A stretch of DNA of 64,000 nt, taken from UBA7803 sp040219935. Its GTDB lineage: Bacteria; Pseudomonadota; Gammaproteobacteria; Pseudomonadales; Azotimanducaceae. The notes under the pieces are model-generated. The model saw only the letters and a program-made list of their open reading frames with translations. It did no database searches and was not told the origin of the DNA. How positions within the stretch are numbered: the stretch's first letter is position 1; each line of letters starts with the position of its first letter. A program made the translations under genes and the position numbers. This document shows, piece by piece, positions 51,868-59,080 of this stretch. Location: NCBI GenBank assembly GCA_040219935.1, contig JAVJUA010000063.1, positions 186,001-250,000 on the forward strand, written 5' to 3'.

Positions 51868-52686
51868 TCAGCGGGCGTAGGCGGTCTGAATGGCGCGAAC
51901 GGTGTTGGCGGTGTTGTCCACCTTGCTCGCGATCATGCGGAAGTTGGTGAGCGAGGCGGCGTAGCCGTCGTAGTGCTCGGTGATGGCGCCGGCGGTGGCG
52001 TCGGTCACGACCATGACCTCGAAGCCGAGCTCGATGAGCTCACGCATGTGCGACTCGGTGCAGAGGTTCGACGACATGCCCGCCAGGATCACCTTCGAGA
52101 TGCCGGCCTTGCGAAGCTGCAGGGCGAGGTCGTTGCTGGCGGGGCCGTAGACCTTGTGGGGGCTGGTCACCACGGTCTTGCCGTTGTTGATGTAGGGCTT
52201 GTAGCGCTTCAGCCAGTCGGCACCGGAGCCCTTGAAGCCTCGCAGCGTCAGGGCATTGGGTCGATCGAACATGCCGATCTGATGCATCAGCGTCTCCAGC
52301 GTGCCCTCGAAGCGCCAGCGGTGGTCGTGCTCGAAGTAGTAGTGGGGCGACACGAACAGCGGCATGCCGGTCTGCTCGGCCACCTGAAACAGCGCCTCGA
52401 GGTTCTCGACGGTGCCGTTCTCGGTGATGCTCTGGCCCACCACGCCCCAGGTGACGCCGTCCGGCGACAGGAAGTCGTTCTGCGGGTCGGTGATGACGAT
52501 GGCCGTGTCGGCGGGCGTGATGGTGAAGCCGGGCATGGGCAGGCCGTCGTTCACGGGCGGCAGCTTTGCCGTGGCGGCGCGCGCCTCGTCACGGGCCAGC
52601 GCCACGGTAGCGGTCAGCAGGGCGGCCAGCGCGACGAAGACGACGGTGTAGAGAGTCTGCTTTCTCGACGCTTTGGTGCAGGTCAT
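51868..52686 (-). CDS. Exported isochorismatase-like cysteine hydrolase
   Basis: A 272-residue member of the isochorismatase/nicotinamidase-like superfamily with an N-terminal membrane/signal segment (YTVVFVALAALLTATVALA). The catalytic triad is visible: Asp in IVITDPQNDFL, Lys in TSPHKVYGP and Cys in GMSSNLCTESHMREL. Most family members are cytosolic amidases, so export is notable. It is divergent from an AraC-type regulator 129 bp away, which probably controls it with the YHS gene. Confidence 0.9.
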   Translation of the reverse strand: MTCTKASRKQTLYTVVFVALAALLTATVALARDEARAATAKLPPVNDGLPMPGFTITPADTAIVITDPQNDFLSPDGVTWGVVGQSITENGTVENLEALFQVAEQTGMPLFVSPHYYFEHDHRWRFEGTLETLMHQIGMFDRPNALTLRGFKGSGADWLKRYKPYINNGKTVVTSPHKVYGPASNDLALQLRKAGISKVILAGMSSNLCTESHMRELIELGFEVMVVTDATAGAITEHYDGYAASLTNFRMIASKVDNTANTVRAIQTAYAR

Positions 52687-52815
52687 GGGGGCTTTCCTCG
52701 TTGTTTAGGACGAGGGGCAGGATAGAATCGGCGGCATCGACGGATATTGACGCCGCACGACAGTCTTTTGACCGGACGTGTCAACGTGCGTGGGGCGCGA
52801 CCAAGTGGTAGCTGA

Positions 52816-53826
52816 ATGGCCCAGATCTCGGCCCTGTTCGTGGTCAAGATGATCGACCAAGCCGATGCATCGATCGATGCGGATGCGCTGTACCACGCCA
52901 TCGGGCTCGATCGCGCCACTGCGGCCGAGCCAGGCAGAATGGTGGCTGAAGCCGACTACTACCGGCTGCTGGAAACCCTGGCGGCACATGAGCGGCCCGA
53001 TGTGCGTTTCCACGTCAACGCGGCGGCCACGACGACGTGTGAGCAGTTGGGCGCCGTCGGTTTCGCCATGAAGTCTGCGCCAATCCTTCGGGCCTCGTTT
53101 TCACGCCTGCATCGCTACACGCGCCTCTTCAATACCGCTTCGAAGTTCTGGCTCGAGGAAACGGGCGACGGGGCGCGGTGGCTGCATCATCGATCGCAGC
53201 CGGCCCGCGACGGCATGTATCTCTCGAACGAAGGCGCGCTGGTGACGTTCGTGACGCTGTGCCGGGAGGTGAACGCACCGGACTTCGTGCCGAGCGCCGT
53301 GCAGTACCGGCACCAGCCCGTCGGCTCGGTCGCGGCGCTGGAAGCGTACTACCGGTGTCCGGTGACGTTCGGCGCCGACGTGGACGCGCTGGCGTTCACC
53401 GCCGAGCAACTCGACGCCCCCAATGCGGTCGGCGACGAGAGCATCTGGCGCTTCTTCTCCACCCACCTCGAGCAGACCCTGGCCCGCCTCGATGAAGAGT
53501 CCGCCATTGACGGGCAGGTGGTGCTGAAGATCGCCGACACGTTGAGTGACGGCACGCCGACGATCGGCACGATCGCTTCCCAGCTCGGCATGAGCGCACG
53601 CACCCTGCAGCGGCGCCTGGCCGAACGCGGGCGTACGTTTCAGGCGCTGGTGGAAGACGCGCGCCGGCACCTGGCGGAGCAGCTGCTCTCCAGCACCCGG
53701 TACTCACTGGCCGAGGTCGCGTTCCTTACTGGATTCTCCGAGCAGAGCGCCTTCACCCGCGCCTTCAAACGCTGGGCCGGCGAAACCCCGCGCGCCTATC
53801 GGATGAGCAGGCAGCCCGGCCACTGA
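52816..53826 (+). CDS. AraC-family transcriptional regulator
   Basis: A 336-residue regulator of the OruR-type AraC subgroup. The N-terminal 220 residues are a ligand-binding domain of the arabinose-binding-like type. The C-terminal double HTH is clear: TIGTIASQLGMSARTLQRRL and TRYSLAEVAFLTGFSEQSAF followed by TRAFKRWAGETPRAYR. It is divergent from the cysteine hydrolase and YHS genes, the likely targets. The effector is unknown. Confidence 0.9.
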   Translation: MAQISALFVVKMIDQADASIDADALYHAIGLDRATAAEPGRMVAEADYYRLLETLAAHERPDVRFHVNAAATTTCEQLGAVGFAMKSAPILRASFSRLHRYTRLFNTASKFWLEETGDGARWLHHRSQPARDGMYLSNEGALVTFVTLCREVNAPDFVPSAVQYRHQPVGSVAALEAYYRCPVTFGADVDALAFTAEQLDAPNAVGDESIWRFFSTHLEQTLARLDEESAIDGQVVLKIADTLSDGTPTIGTIASQLGMSARTLQRRLAERGRTFQALVEDARRHLAEQLLSSTRYSLAEVAFLTGFSEQSAFTRAFKRWAGETPRAYRMSRQPGH

Positions 53827-53859
53827 ATTCACACCGTCGCGGCACGCAACTGAGGTCAT

Positions 53860-53955
53860 TCACCTCGCTACGGCGTTGGTCATGGTTTCGCCGGTGAGGC
53901 GGGACAATTCCCGCGCCAGCCGGTCGGCTTCTTCGGTCTTGATGCTTAACGCCAT
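53860..53955 (-). pseudogene. Truncated VapB-type antitoxin
   Basis: A 31-codon frame (MALSIKTEEADRLARELSRL then TGETMTNAVAR and stop) is the N-terminal part of VapB antitoxins of the MALxIKxxEAD type, which normally run to about 80 residues. The DNA-binding part is kept; the toxin-binding tail and the toxin are missing. A possible operator sits upstream at 53969-53987. The end abuts the araC-like gene. Confidence 0.75.
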
Positions 53956-53968
53956 GACGCTTTCCGTT

Positions 53969-53987
53969 TCTAGAATGCCTGTCTAGA
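53969..53987. promoter_or_regulatory. Paired TCTAGA motif, likely VapB operator
   Basis: TCTAGA occurs at 53969-53974 and 53982-53987, separated by ATGCCTG. The spacing and the 14-bp distance to the truncated vapB start fit the operator of that antitoxin family. The rest of the module is lost. Confidence 0.5.
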
Positions 53988-54102
53988 TGTCATAGGGTGC
54001 ATCGCCCCTCAACGGGAAAAGGGCGCGCCACGCGGGCCGAATCTGACGAATGACGCGCAAGGCATCTTGACAGCAAAATGGTCGAGCATCATGATGCCTC
54101 GC

Positions 54103-54375
54103 ATGCGCACGACCGTGACTCTTGAACCCGATGTAGCCGCGAAACTGAAGGAACTGGCCCACAAGCGGCGCGCATCCTTCAAGGCGACCCTCAACGACGT
54201 ATTGCGAAAGGGGCTTTCGCCGCAGCAAGGCGCGCCGCGCCCGCCGAGGTTCCAGGTGGAACCGCACGCGGGTGGATTCCGACCGGGTGTCGACCCGGCC
54301 AAGCTCAATCAACTCGTGGACCAGCTGGAAGTCGAAGATTTCGCGGACGAAGCAGGTCGAACCCGCAACCGGTGA
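54103..54375 (+). CDS. vapB: VapB-type antitoxin
   Basis: A 90-residue antitoxin (MRTTVTLEPDVAAKLKELAH with SFKATLNDVLRKGL as the ribbon-helix-helix core) and an acidic tail (VDPAKLNQLVDQLEVEDFAD). ATG 54103 is chosen since the RHH begins there; ATGs at 54091 and 54094 are also possible. TTGACA at 54067-54072 may be the promoter's -35 element. The stop overlaps the GTG of vapC. Confidence 0.85.
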   Translation: MRTTVTLEPDVAAKLKELAHKRRASFKATLNDVLRKGLSPQQGAPRPPRFQVEPHAGGFRPGVDPAKLNQLVDQLEVEDFADEAGRTRNR

Positions 54376-54797
54376 TCGTCCCTGACGTCAACCTGCTGGT
54401 CTACGCGTACAACCAGGACGCTCCCCACCACGCTGAAGCGAAACGCTGGTGGGAAGGCCTGCTCAACTCGGATACGCCCGTAGCGCTTCCCTGGGTCTCG
54501 GTTCTCGGCTTCATCCGACTCATGACACATCGAGCGGTGCTGATGACGCCGATCGCTCCCGCACAAGCGGTCGCCCATGCGCGCGGTTGGATGGCGCGGC
54601 CCAACGTGGACCCCCTCGACCCGGGTGTGCGGCATCTGGACATCCTCCACCGACTGCTGACAGAGATTGGTGTCGGCGGCAACCTCACCACGGATGCGCA
54701 TCTTGCCGCGCTCGCCATCGAGCATGAGGCGGAACTGTACTCGAACGATACGGACTTCGGGCGCTTTCCCGGGCTGCGCTGGCGAAACCCGCTCTGA
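54372..54797 (+). CDS. vapC: VapC-type PIN-domain toxin
   Basis: A 141-residue PIN toxin with the complete acid set: MIVPDVNLLVYAY, a mid-protein polar segment, LTTDAHLAALAIEH and SNDTDFGRFPGL. It starts at GTG 54372 in the vapB stop. It is the same subfamily as the broken toxin at 45632 and shows what that one looked like before mutation. It appears functional. Confidence 0.92.
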   Translation: MIVPDVNLLVYAYNQDAPHHAEAKRWWEGLLNSDTPVALPWVSVLGFIRLMTHRAVLMTPIAPAQAVAHARGWMARPNVDPLDPGVRHLDILHRLLTEIGVGGNLTTDAHLAALAIEHEAELYSNDTDFGRFPGLRWRNPL

Positions 54798-54839
54798 GAC
54801 GGACGCGCCTGCTGATCCCCTCACCACCCAAGGGTGTTA

Positions 54840-54867
54840 CTCTCCCCCAACAAGCCCACAGGGAGAG
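54840..54867 (+). promoter_or_regulatory. Hairpin enclosing the P450 ribosome-binding site
   Basis: CTCTCCC (54840-54846) pairs with GGGAGAG (54861-54867) over a 14-nt loop. The right arm contains the GGGAGAGG Shine-Dalgarno of the P450 gene (start 54872). The second SD-hiding hairpin in this window. A regulatory role is inferred. Confidence 0.35.
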
Positions 54868-54871
54868 GGTC

Positions 54872-56113
54872 ATGAGCGAAGCCGTCGAGCTTGAGAGCGT
54901 GCCGGAAACCTTGAACCCGGCCGATCCGAAGCGGTTCTCACAGGGCACCATCCTGCCGGTCTTCGAACGCATGCGCGCCGAGGCGCCCGTGCACTACTGC
55001 GCCGACAGCCCCTACGGGCCGTTCTGGTCGCTCACCCGCTATCACGACATCATGGCCGTCGACAAAAACCACGAGACCTTCTCCTCGGAGGCGAAGCTCG
55101 GCGGCATCATGATCGACGACGGCATCGTCGGCGACGAAGGCTCCGACTTCTTCGTCAAGAGCTTCATCACCATGGACCCGCCCGACCACGGGCCCCAGCG
55201 CAAGGCCGTGAACCGCATCGTCGCGCCGCCCAGCCTCGCCAACTTCGAGACGCTGATCCGCTCGCGCACGCAGACGCTGCTCGATTCCCTGCCGGTCGGC
55301 GAGGAGTTCGACTGGGTGGATCTGGTGTCCATCGAGCTCACCACCATGATGCTGGCGACGCTGTTCGACTTTCCGTTCGAAGACCGCCGCAAGCTCACCC
55401 GCTGGTCAGACGTCACCACCGCCGAGGCGGATTCGCCCATCGTCGGCAGCCAGGCGCAGCGCGTGGCCGAGCTGCGCGAGTGCCTCGAGTACTTCAAGCG
55501 CCTGAAGGCAGAGCGCCGCGACGGCCCGGCTAACCTCGATCTGGTGACCATGCTCGCCCAGGACGCTGCCACCAAGGATCAGCCCGACTACGAGTTTCTG
55601 GGCAACCTGATGCTCTTGATCGTCGGCGGCAACGACACCACCCGCAACACCATGAGCGGCAGCATCAACGCCTTCAACCAGTTCCCCGATCAGCTCGAGC
55701 GCCTGCGCGCCGACCACGGCCTGATCGACAACATGATCTCCGAGGTGGTGCGCTGGCAGACGCCGCTCGCCCACATGCGCCGCACGGCGGTGGCCGACCA
55801 CGAGATCGGTGGCCGCACCATCAGGAAAGGCGACAAGGTGGTGATGTGGTACTACTCGGGCAACCGCGACGAAGCCGTGTTCCCCGACGGCGACACCTTC
55901 GACATCACCCGGCCCAACGCCCGCAGCACCATCTCCTTCGGCTTCGGCATCCACCGCTGCCTGGGCATGCGCCTGGCCGAGATGCAGATGCGCGTGCTCT
56001 GGCAGGAGATTCTCGCTCGCTGGCAGCGCATCGAGATCACCGGCCCCGTTGAGCGCGTCGAGTCGAACTTCGTGAACGGCTACGCGCGCATGCCGGTGCG
56101 GATCGTGGCGTGA
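54872..56113 (+). CDS. Cytochrome P450, CYP153-like
   Basis: A 413-residue soluble haem monooxygenase. The oxygen-binding I-helix reads VGGNDTTRNTMSG (about 251-263), the ExxR motif is EVVRW, and the haem loop is FGFGIHRCLGMRLAE with the Cys ligand. HMRRTAVADHEIGG and GDKVVMWYYSGNRDE are characteristic of the CYP153 alkane/terminal hydroxylase group and some steroid-oxidising relatives. Redox partners (ferredoxin and reductase) are not adjacent. The SD GGGAGAGG is strong but lies in a hairpin. Confidence 0.92.
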   Translation: MSEAVELESVPETLNPADPKRFSQGTILPVFERMRAEAPVHYCADSPYGPFWSLTRYHDIMAVDKNHETFSSEAKLGGIMIDDGIVGDEGSDFFVKSFITMDPPDHGPQRKAVNRIVAPPSLANFETLIRSRTQTLLDSLPVGEEFDWVDLVSIELTTMMLATLFDFPFEDRRKLTRWSDVTTAEADSPIVGSQAQRVAELRECLEYFKRLKAERRDGPANLDLVTMLAQDAATKDQPDYEFLGNLMLLIVGGNDTTRNTMSGSINAFNQFPDQLERLRADHGLIDNMISEVVRWQTPLAHMRRTAVADHEIGGRTIRKGDKVVMWYYSGNRDEAVFPDGDTFDITRPNARSTISFGFGIHRCLGMRLAEMQMRVLWQEILARWQRIEITGPVERVESNFVNGYARMPVRIVA

Positions 56114-56149
56114 GGTAGGCGCGGCGTTTGCCCTTCGGGTTGAGCACGC

Positions 56150-56557
56150 CTAGTCCATTAGCCAGTTCTCCGTCCGCAGCTGCGGTACCCGGCTGAACTC
56201 CCGCGCATTGGCGGTGACCAGGGTGAGATTCAGCGCCAGGGTGTGTGCCGCAATCAAAAGGTCGTTGGGGCCGATCATCGCGCCCTGCTGTGTCAGGCGA
56301 TGACGGATCTCACCGTAGTGGCGGTCGGCCGGCGGCTCCAGGGGCATGACCTCGATGGCCGACAGCAGCAGGTCGATGCGGTCGGCGAGCGGCTTTGAAC
56401 TCGACTGTCGTGCGCCGTAGCGGAGCTCGGCGGCGACCACCACGCTCGTGCAGATGGTGGCCTCACCCGCTTTCGCGATCTGAATCGCGACCGGACCCTG
56501 CGGGCGTCTGATCAGATCGGAGACGATGTTCGTGTCCAGCAGGTAGCGCAGCGACAC
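56150..56557 (-). CDS. vapC: VapC/FitB-type PIN-domain toxin
   Basis: A 135-residue PIN toxin: MSLRYLLDTNIVSDLIR with the first Asp, VVVAAELRYGAR with Glu, IGPNDLLIAAHTLA with Asp, and VTANAREFSRVPQL. In the last position Asn replaces the usual Asp, which is common in this branch. It lies 3 bp after its AbrB-type antitoxin gene. It looks intact. Confidence 0.9.
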   Translation of the reverse strand: MSLRYLLDTNIVSDLIRRPQGPVAIQIAKAGEATICTSVVVAAELRYGARQSSSKPLADRIDLLLSAIEVMPLEPPADRHYGEIRHRLTQQGAMIGPNDLLIAAHTLALNLTLVTANAREFSRVPQLRTENWLMD

Positions 56558-56560
56558 CGT

Positions 56561-56806
56561 TCAGAGCTCGACTTCGTCGGCCGCGGGCAGGTCGTCGTCG
56601 ATGTCGGGGAACGGCTCCTCGAGAGGCTCGAGGGCGTTCAGCGCGGCCAGCAGCCGCCCCTTGCGCACGGGCTCGATGATCAGACGATCGCCCTCCTTGC
56701 GCAGGATGGCCTCGTCCCCCTCGAGTTCGAATTCGCGGGGGATGCGCAGTGCCTGGTTGCGCCCATTGCGGAACAGTCGGACGTGCCGTTCGGCATCAGT
56801 GTTCAT
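56561..56806 (-). CDS. vapB: AbrB-type antitoxin (VapB class)
   Basis: An 81-residue antitoxin of the SpoVT/AbrB fold: HVRLFRNGRNQALRIPREFE then GDEAILRKEGDRLIIEPV. The C-terminal part (EPFPDIDDDLPAADEVEL) is acidic and should bind the PIN toxin downstream. The ATG at 56806 is preferred to 56848. Confidence 0.88.
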   Translation of the reverse strand: MNTDAERHVRLFRNGRNQALRIPREFELEGDEAILRKEGDRLIIEPVRKGRLLAALNALEPLEEPFPDIDDDLPAADEVEL

Positions 56807-56904
56807 GGCGGTTTCGATGTGACATATGCCGGAGCCTATGCCTGGCATTGGCGGGCGTCAATGGTGGTTTGACCCACGATTACGTCAGCCATCGACGCAG
56901 CGCC

Positions 56905-57348
56905 TCAGCGCATGAACGTCGCCATGAGCTCGGGCGGTGGATTCTCCATGAAGCACTGGGTCTGGGCGGGCGGTGTGATCCAGGGATGCCGCCGCTTGTC
57001 GTAGAAGGCGTGGGTGGGCGGGGGAAAGTCTTTGTCGGCGAAGCAGCCGCCGGCGATGCCGATGCGCCCGCCGAGGAAGCCGCTGGTGCGGCCGCCCCAC
57101 CAGATGGAGGTGCCGCAGACGGGGCAGAAGTTGAAGGTGGCCTCCCTGCCAATGTCGCCCGTCGTCCGAGTGAACTGTTTGGTCTCTCCCTCGATTCTGA
57201 CGTCTTCGATGGCAAACCATGCGCCGATGTGAACCGGAGAACCGGTCCGGCGCTGATAAAGCTCGCAACTGCACATCAGGATGGGATCGGGCTCACCCTC
57301 ACAGGAGAGGCGAACCTGGCCGCAATGGCATTGGGCTACTCGGGTCAT
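56905..57348 (-). CDS. GFA-family (CENP-V fold) protein
   Basis: A 147-residue zinc-binding protein of the glutathione-dependent formaldehyde-activating enzyme family. The zinc ligands are visible: QCHCGQVRLSC near the start, MCSCELYQRRTG, and FCPVCGTSIWWGG. Despite the family name, most members have unknown substrates. It is on the same strand as the duplicated-domain gene at 57418, separated by 69 bp and possibly co-transcribed. Confidence 0.9.
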   Translation of the reverse strand: MTRVAQCHCGQVRLSCEGEPDPILMCSCELYQRRTGSPVHIGAWFAIEDVRIEGETKQFTRTTGDIGREATFNFCPVCGTSIWWGGRTSGFLGGRIGIAGGCFADKDFPPPTHAFYDKRRHPWITPPAQTQCFMENPPPELMATFMR

Positions 57349-57417
57349 GAGTTTGCTCCTCGTTCAGGGAGGCCGGGGCGCGGCAGGCGCCGGGCCCCGA
57401 CAGCAGTGGCGCTGGGT

Positions 57418-58161
57418 TCAGCGCCCGCCGACGGCTTCCGGGGGCTCGCCCCACGACTTCACCTCGATCGCCAGATTGGCGCCGTGGTACTCGGCTGCTG
57501 CATTCATAGCCGTCATGAACGCCTGGAAGTCGCTGTTGCCCCTGAGGGAATCGCGCCATTGTTCGGCTTCTGCCAGGCTGGCATTGCCGACCGACACGAT
57601 GTGGCTGGCCGAACCGATGCCGCCGGCCACGGCACCGGACAGGTGCATCTGGCCGGGCGCCTTCTTGCCGGTGGGCGAGTTCATCCACTTTTCGATGGCG
57701 GCGACGACGGCCGGCGCGTCATTGGCGGTGATGAAGTGGTGCATCCACACCGTGTCGGCGGGGTCGACGTCGCCCCAGTTACCGAGAAAAGCCCCGCGCG
57801 CGCGTTGTACAGGCGTAGCGATCGCGGACACGGCAGTCAGCAGCTTGGTCCAATCGGCCATCATCTTCTGATCCGACTGAACGGACCGGGAGAATGCCTC
57901 GTCGGCCGCCATCGACGGGTAGGTCGTCAGCACGGTGTGGGTGGCCGGGTCCGTGCCGTCGGCTTCGTTGAACAGCAGTGTTACCTGGCCCGGATAATTC
58001 TTGCCGCTGGTGGCAAACCACGCGTCGATGGCGGCTACCATCTTGGGTGCGTCCAGCGGCGCTACGGAAAAGGTCAGGACGGTCCAGCCCGGGCCGGCCT
58101 GAGCCGCCATCGAAGCCAGAGCGGCGACGATGAGAGCAGAGACTAGGCGAATCATTTTCAT
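57418..58161 (-). CDS. Secreted protein with tandem duplicated domain
   Basis: A 247-residue exported protein. The signal peptide is MKMIRLVSALIVAALASMAA ending near AQA. Two homologous halves follow: residues about 25-130 (APLDAPKMVAAIDAWFATSG, PGQVTLLF, then QSDQKMMADWTKLLTAVSA) and about 135-240 (TANDAPAVVAAIEKWMNSPT, PGQMHLSG, then NSDFQAFMTAMNAAA). The pattern suggests a two-copy dimeric alpha/beta-barrel (ABM-like) fold. Function is unknown. The ATG 58161 is taken as start; the open frame continues to 58248. Confidence 0.75.
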   Translation of the reverse strand: MKMIRLVSALIVAALASMAAQAGPGWTVLTFSVAPLDAPKMVAAIDAWFATSGKNYPGQVTLLFNEADGTDPATHTVLTTYPSMAADEAFSRSVQSDQKMMADWTKLLTAVSAIATPVQRARGAFLGNWGDVDPADTVWMHHFITANDAPAVVAAIEKWMNSPTGKKAPGQMHLSGAVAGGIGSASHIVSVGNASLAEAEQWRDSLRGNSDFQAFMTAMNAAAEYHGANLAIEVKSWGEPPEAVGGR

Positions 58162-58396
58162 TGGTATGTCCTTCACGCATATGGCGTGCTTGGTGAGAGG
58201 TGCGCCGTAGCGCCCGAATCGAGGATCGCAGCTCGCCGCGCGCGGCACAGTCAGGGGGGATCTGAATCGGGCGGGGAGAACCCCTGAATCCTCGTTGTGT
58301 CCGGTCGGTTGCTCTGGGGAGATTCAGTGGTTGCCTTTGCGCCCGGCAATCCGAACAATCTGACGGGTTCGCTGCGGAGGCAGGAGTCCATCCCGC

Positions 58397-59047
58397 ATGC
58401 CGATTACCGTGCTCATCGCCGACGACCACCGAATCGTGCGGGAAGGCCTGAAAGCCCTGCTCAACGCGGCCGATATCGAGACGATCGCCGAGGCGGCCGA
58501 CGGATGGGAGACCATCGAGCAGACCCGCCGCCTCGTGCCCGACGTGGTGGTCATGGACGTCTCGATGCCGGGGCTCAATGGCGTCGACGCCACGCGGCGG
58601 ATCGTCAAGCTCGGTGTCGCCAGCCGCGTGCTCGCGCTGTCGGCGCACGGTTCCGAGCAGTACATCCGCGACATGCTGCAGGCTGGCGCCGCCGGCTACC
58701 TGCTGAAGGACAGCGCGGCAGACGAACTGATCATCGCCATTCGCGCCATCGTCGCGGGCCAGCTCTACGTCAGCCCGCTGATCACCGGCACCGTGGTTGC
58801 CGACTACCTCAACCAGCTAGAGGGCACGAATGGCACAGCACCCACAGCGCTCACCGGGCGGGAGCGTGAGGTGCTGCAGATGATCGCTGAAGGCCTGTCC
58901 ACGGCCGCCATTGCCGAACGGCTTAGCCTGAGCGTCAAGACCGTGGAAACCCATCGTCAGCGCATCATGACCAAGCTCGACATCCGCACGATCGCCGGTC
59001 TCACGAAGTACTCGATCCGCGCTGGCCTCACGTCGCTTGGCGACTGA
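58397..59047 (+). CDS. NarL/FixJ-family response regulator
   Basis: A 216-residue two-component regulator. The receiver domain has ITVLIADDHRIVREGL with acidic residues at 9-10, the phospho-acceptor Asp 54 in VVVMDVSMPG and the conserved Lys in GYLLKDSA. The C-terminal LuxR HTH is LTGREREVLQMIAEGL, AIAERLSLSVKTVETHRQRI. It is 33 bp upstream of the hybrid histidine kinase, which should be its partner. No target is visible. Confidence 0.95.
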   Translation: MPITVLIADDHRIVREGLKALLNAADIETIAEAADGWETIEQTRRLVPDVVVMDVSMPGLNGVDATRRIVKLGVASRVLALSAHGSEQYIRDMLQAGAAGYLLKDSAADELIIAIRAIVAGQLYVSPLITGTVVADYLNQLEGTNGTAPTALTGREREVLQMIAEGLSTAAIAERLSLSVKTVETHRQRIMTKLDIRTIAGLTKYSIRAGLTSLGD

Positions 59048-59080
59048 CGCGCGATTCCCTGCCGGTTCCGAGGGCGCTCG

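Noticed and set aside
43010..56806. Reading the TA cluster as a chromosomal integron cassette array
   Set aside because: Genes lie in both orientations, no intI gene is present, and I saw no repeated attC-like sites between modules.
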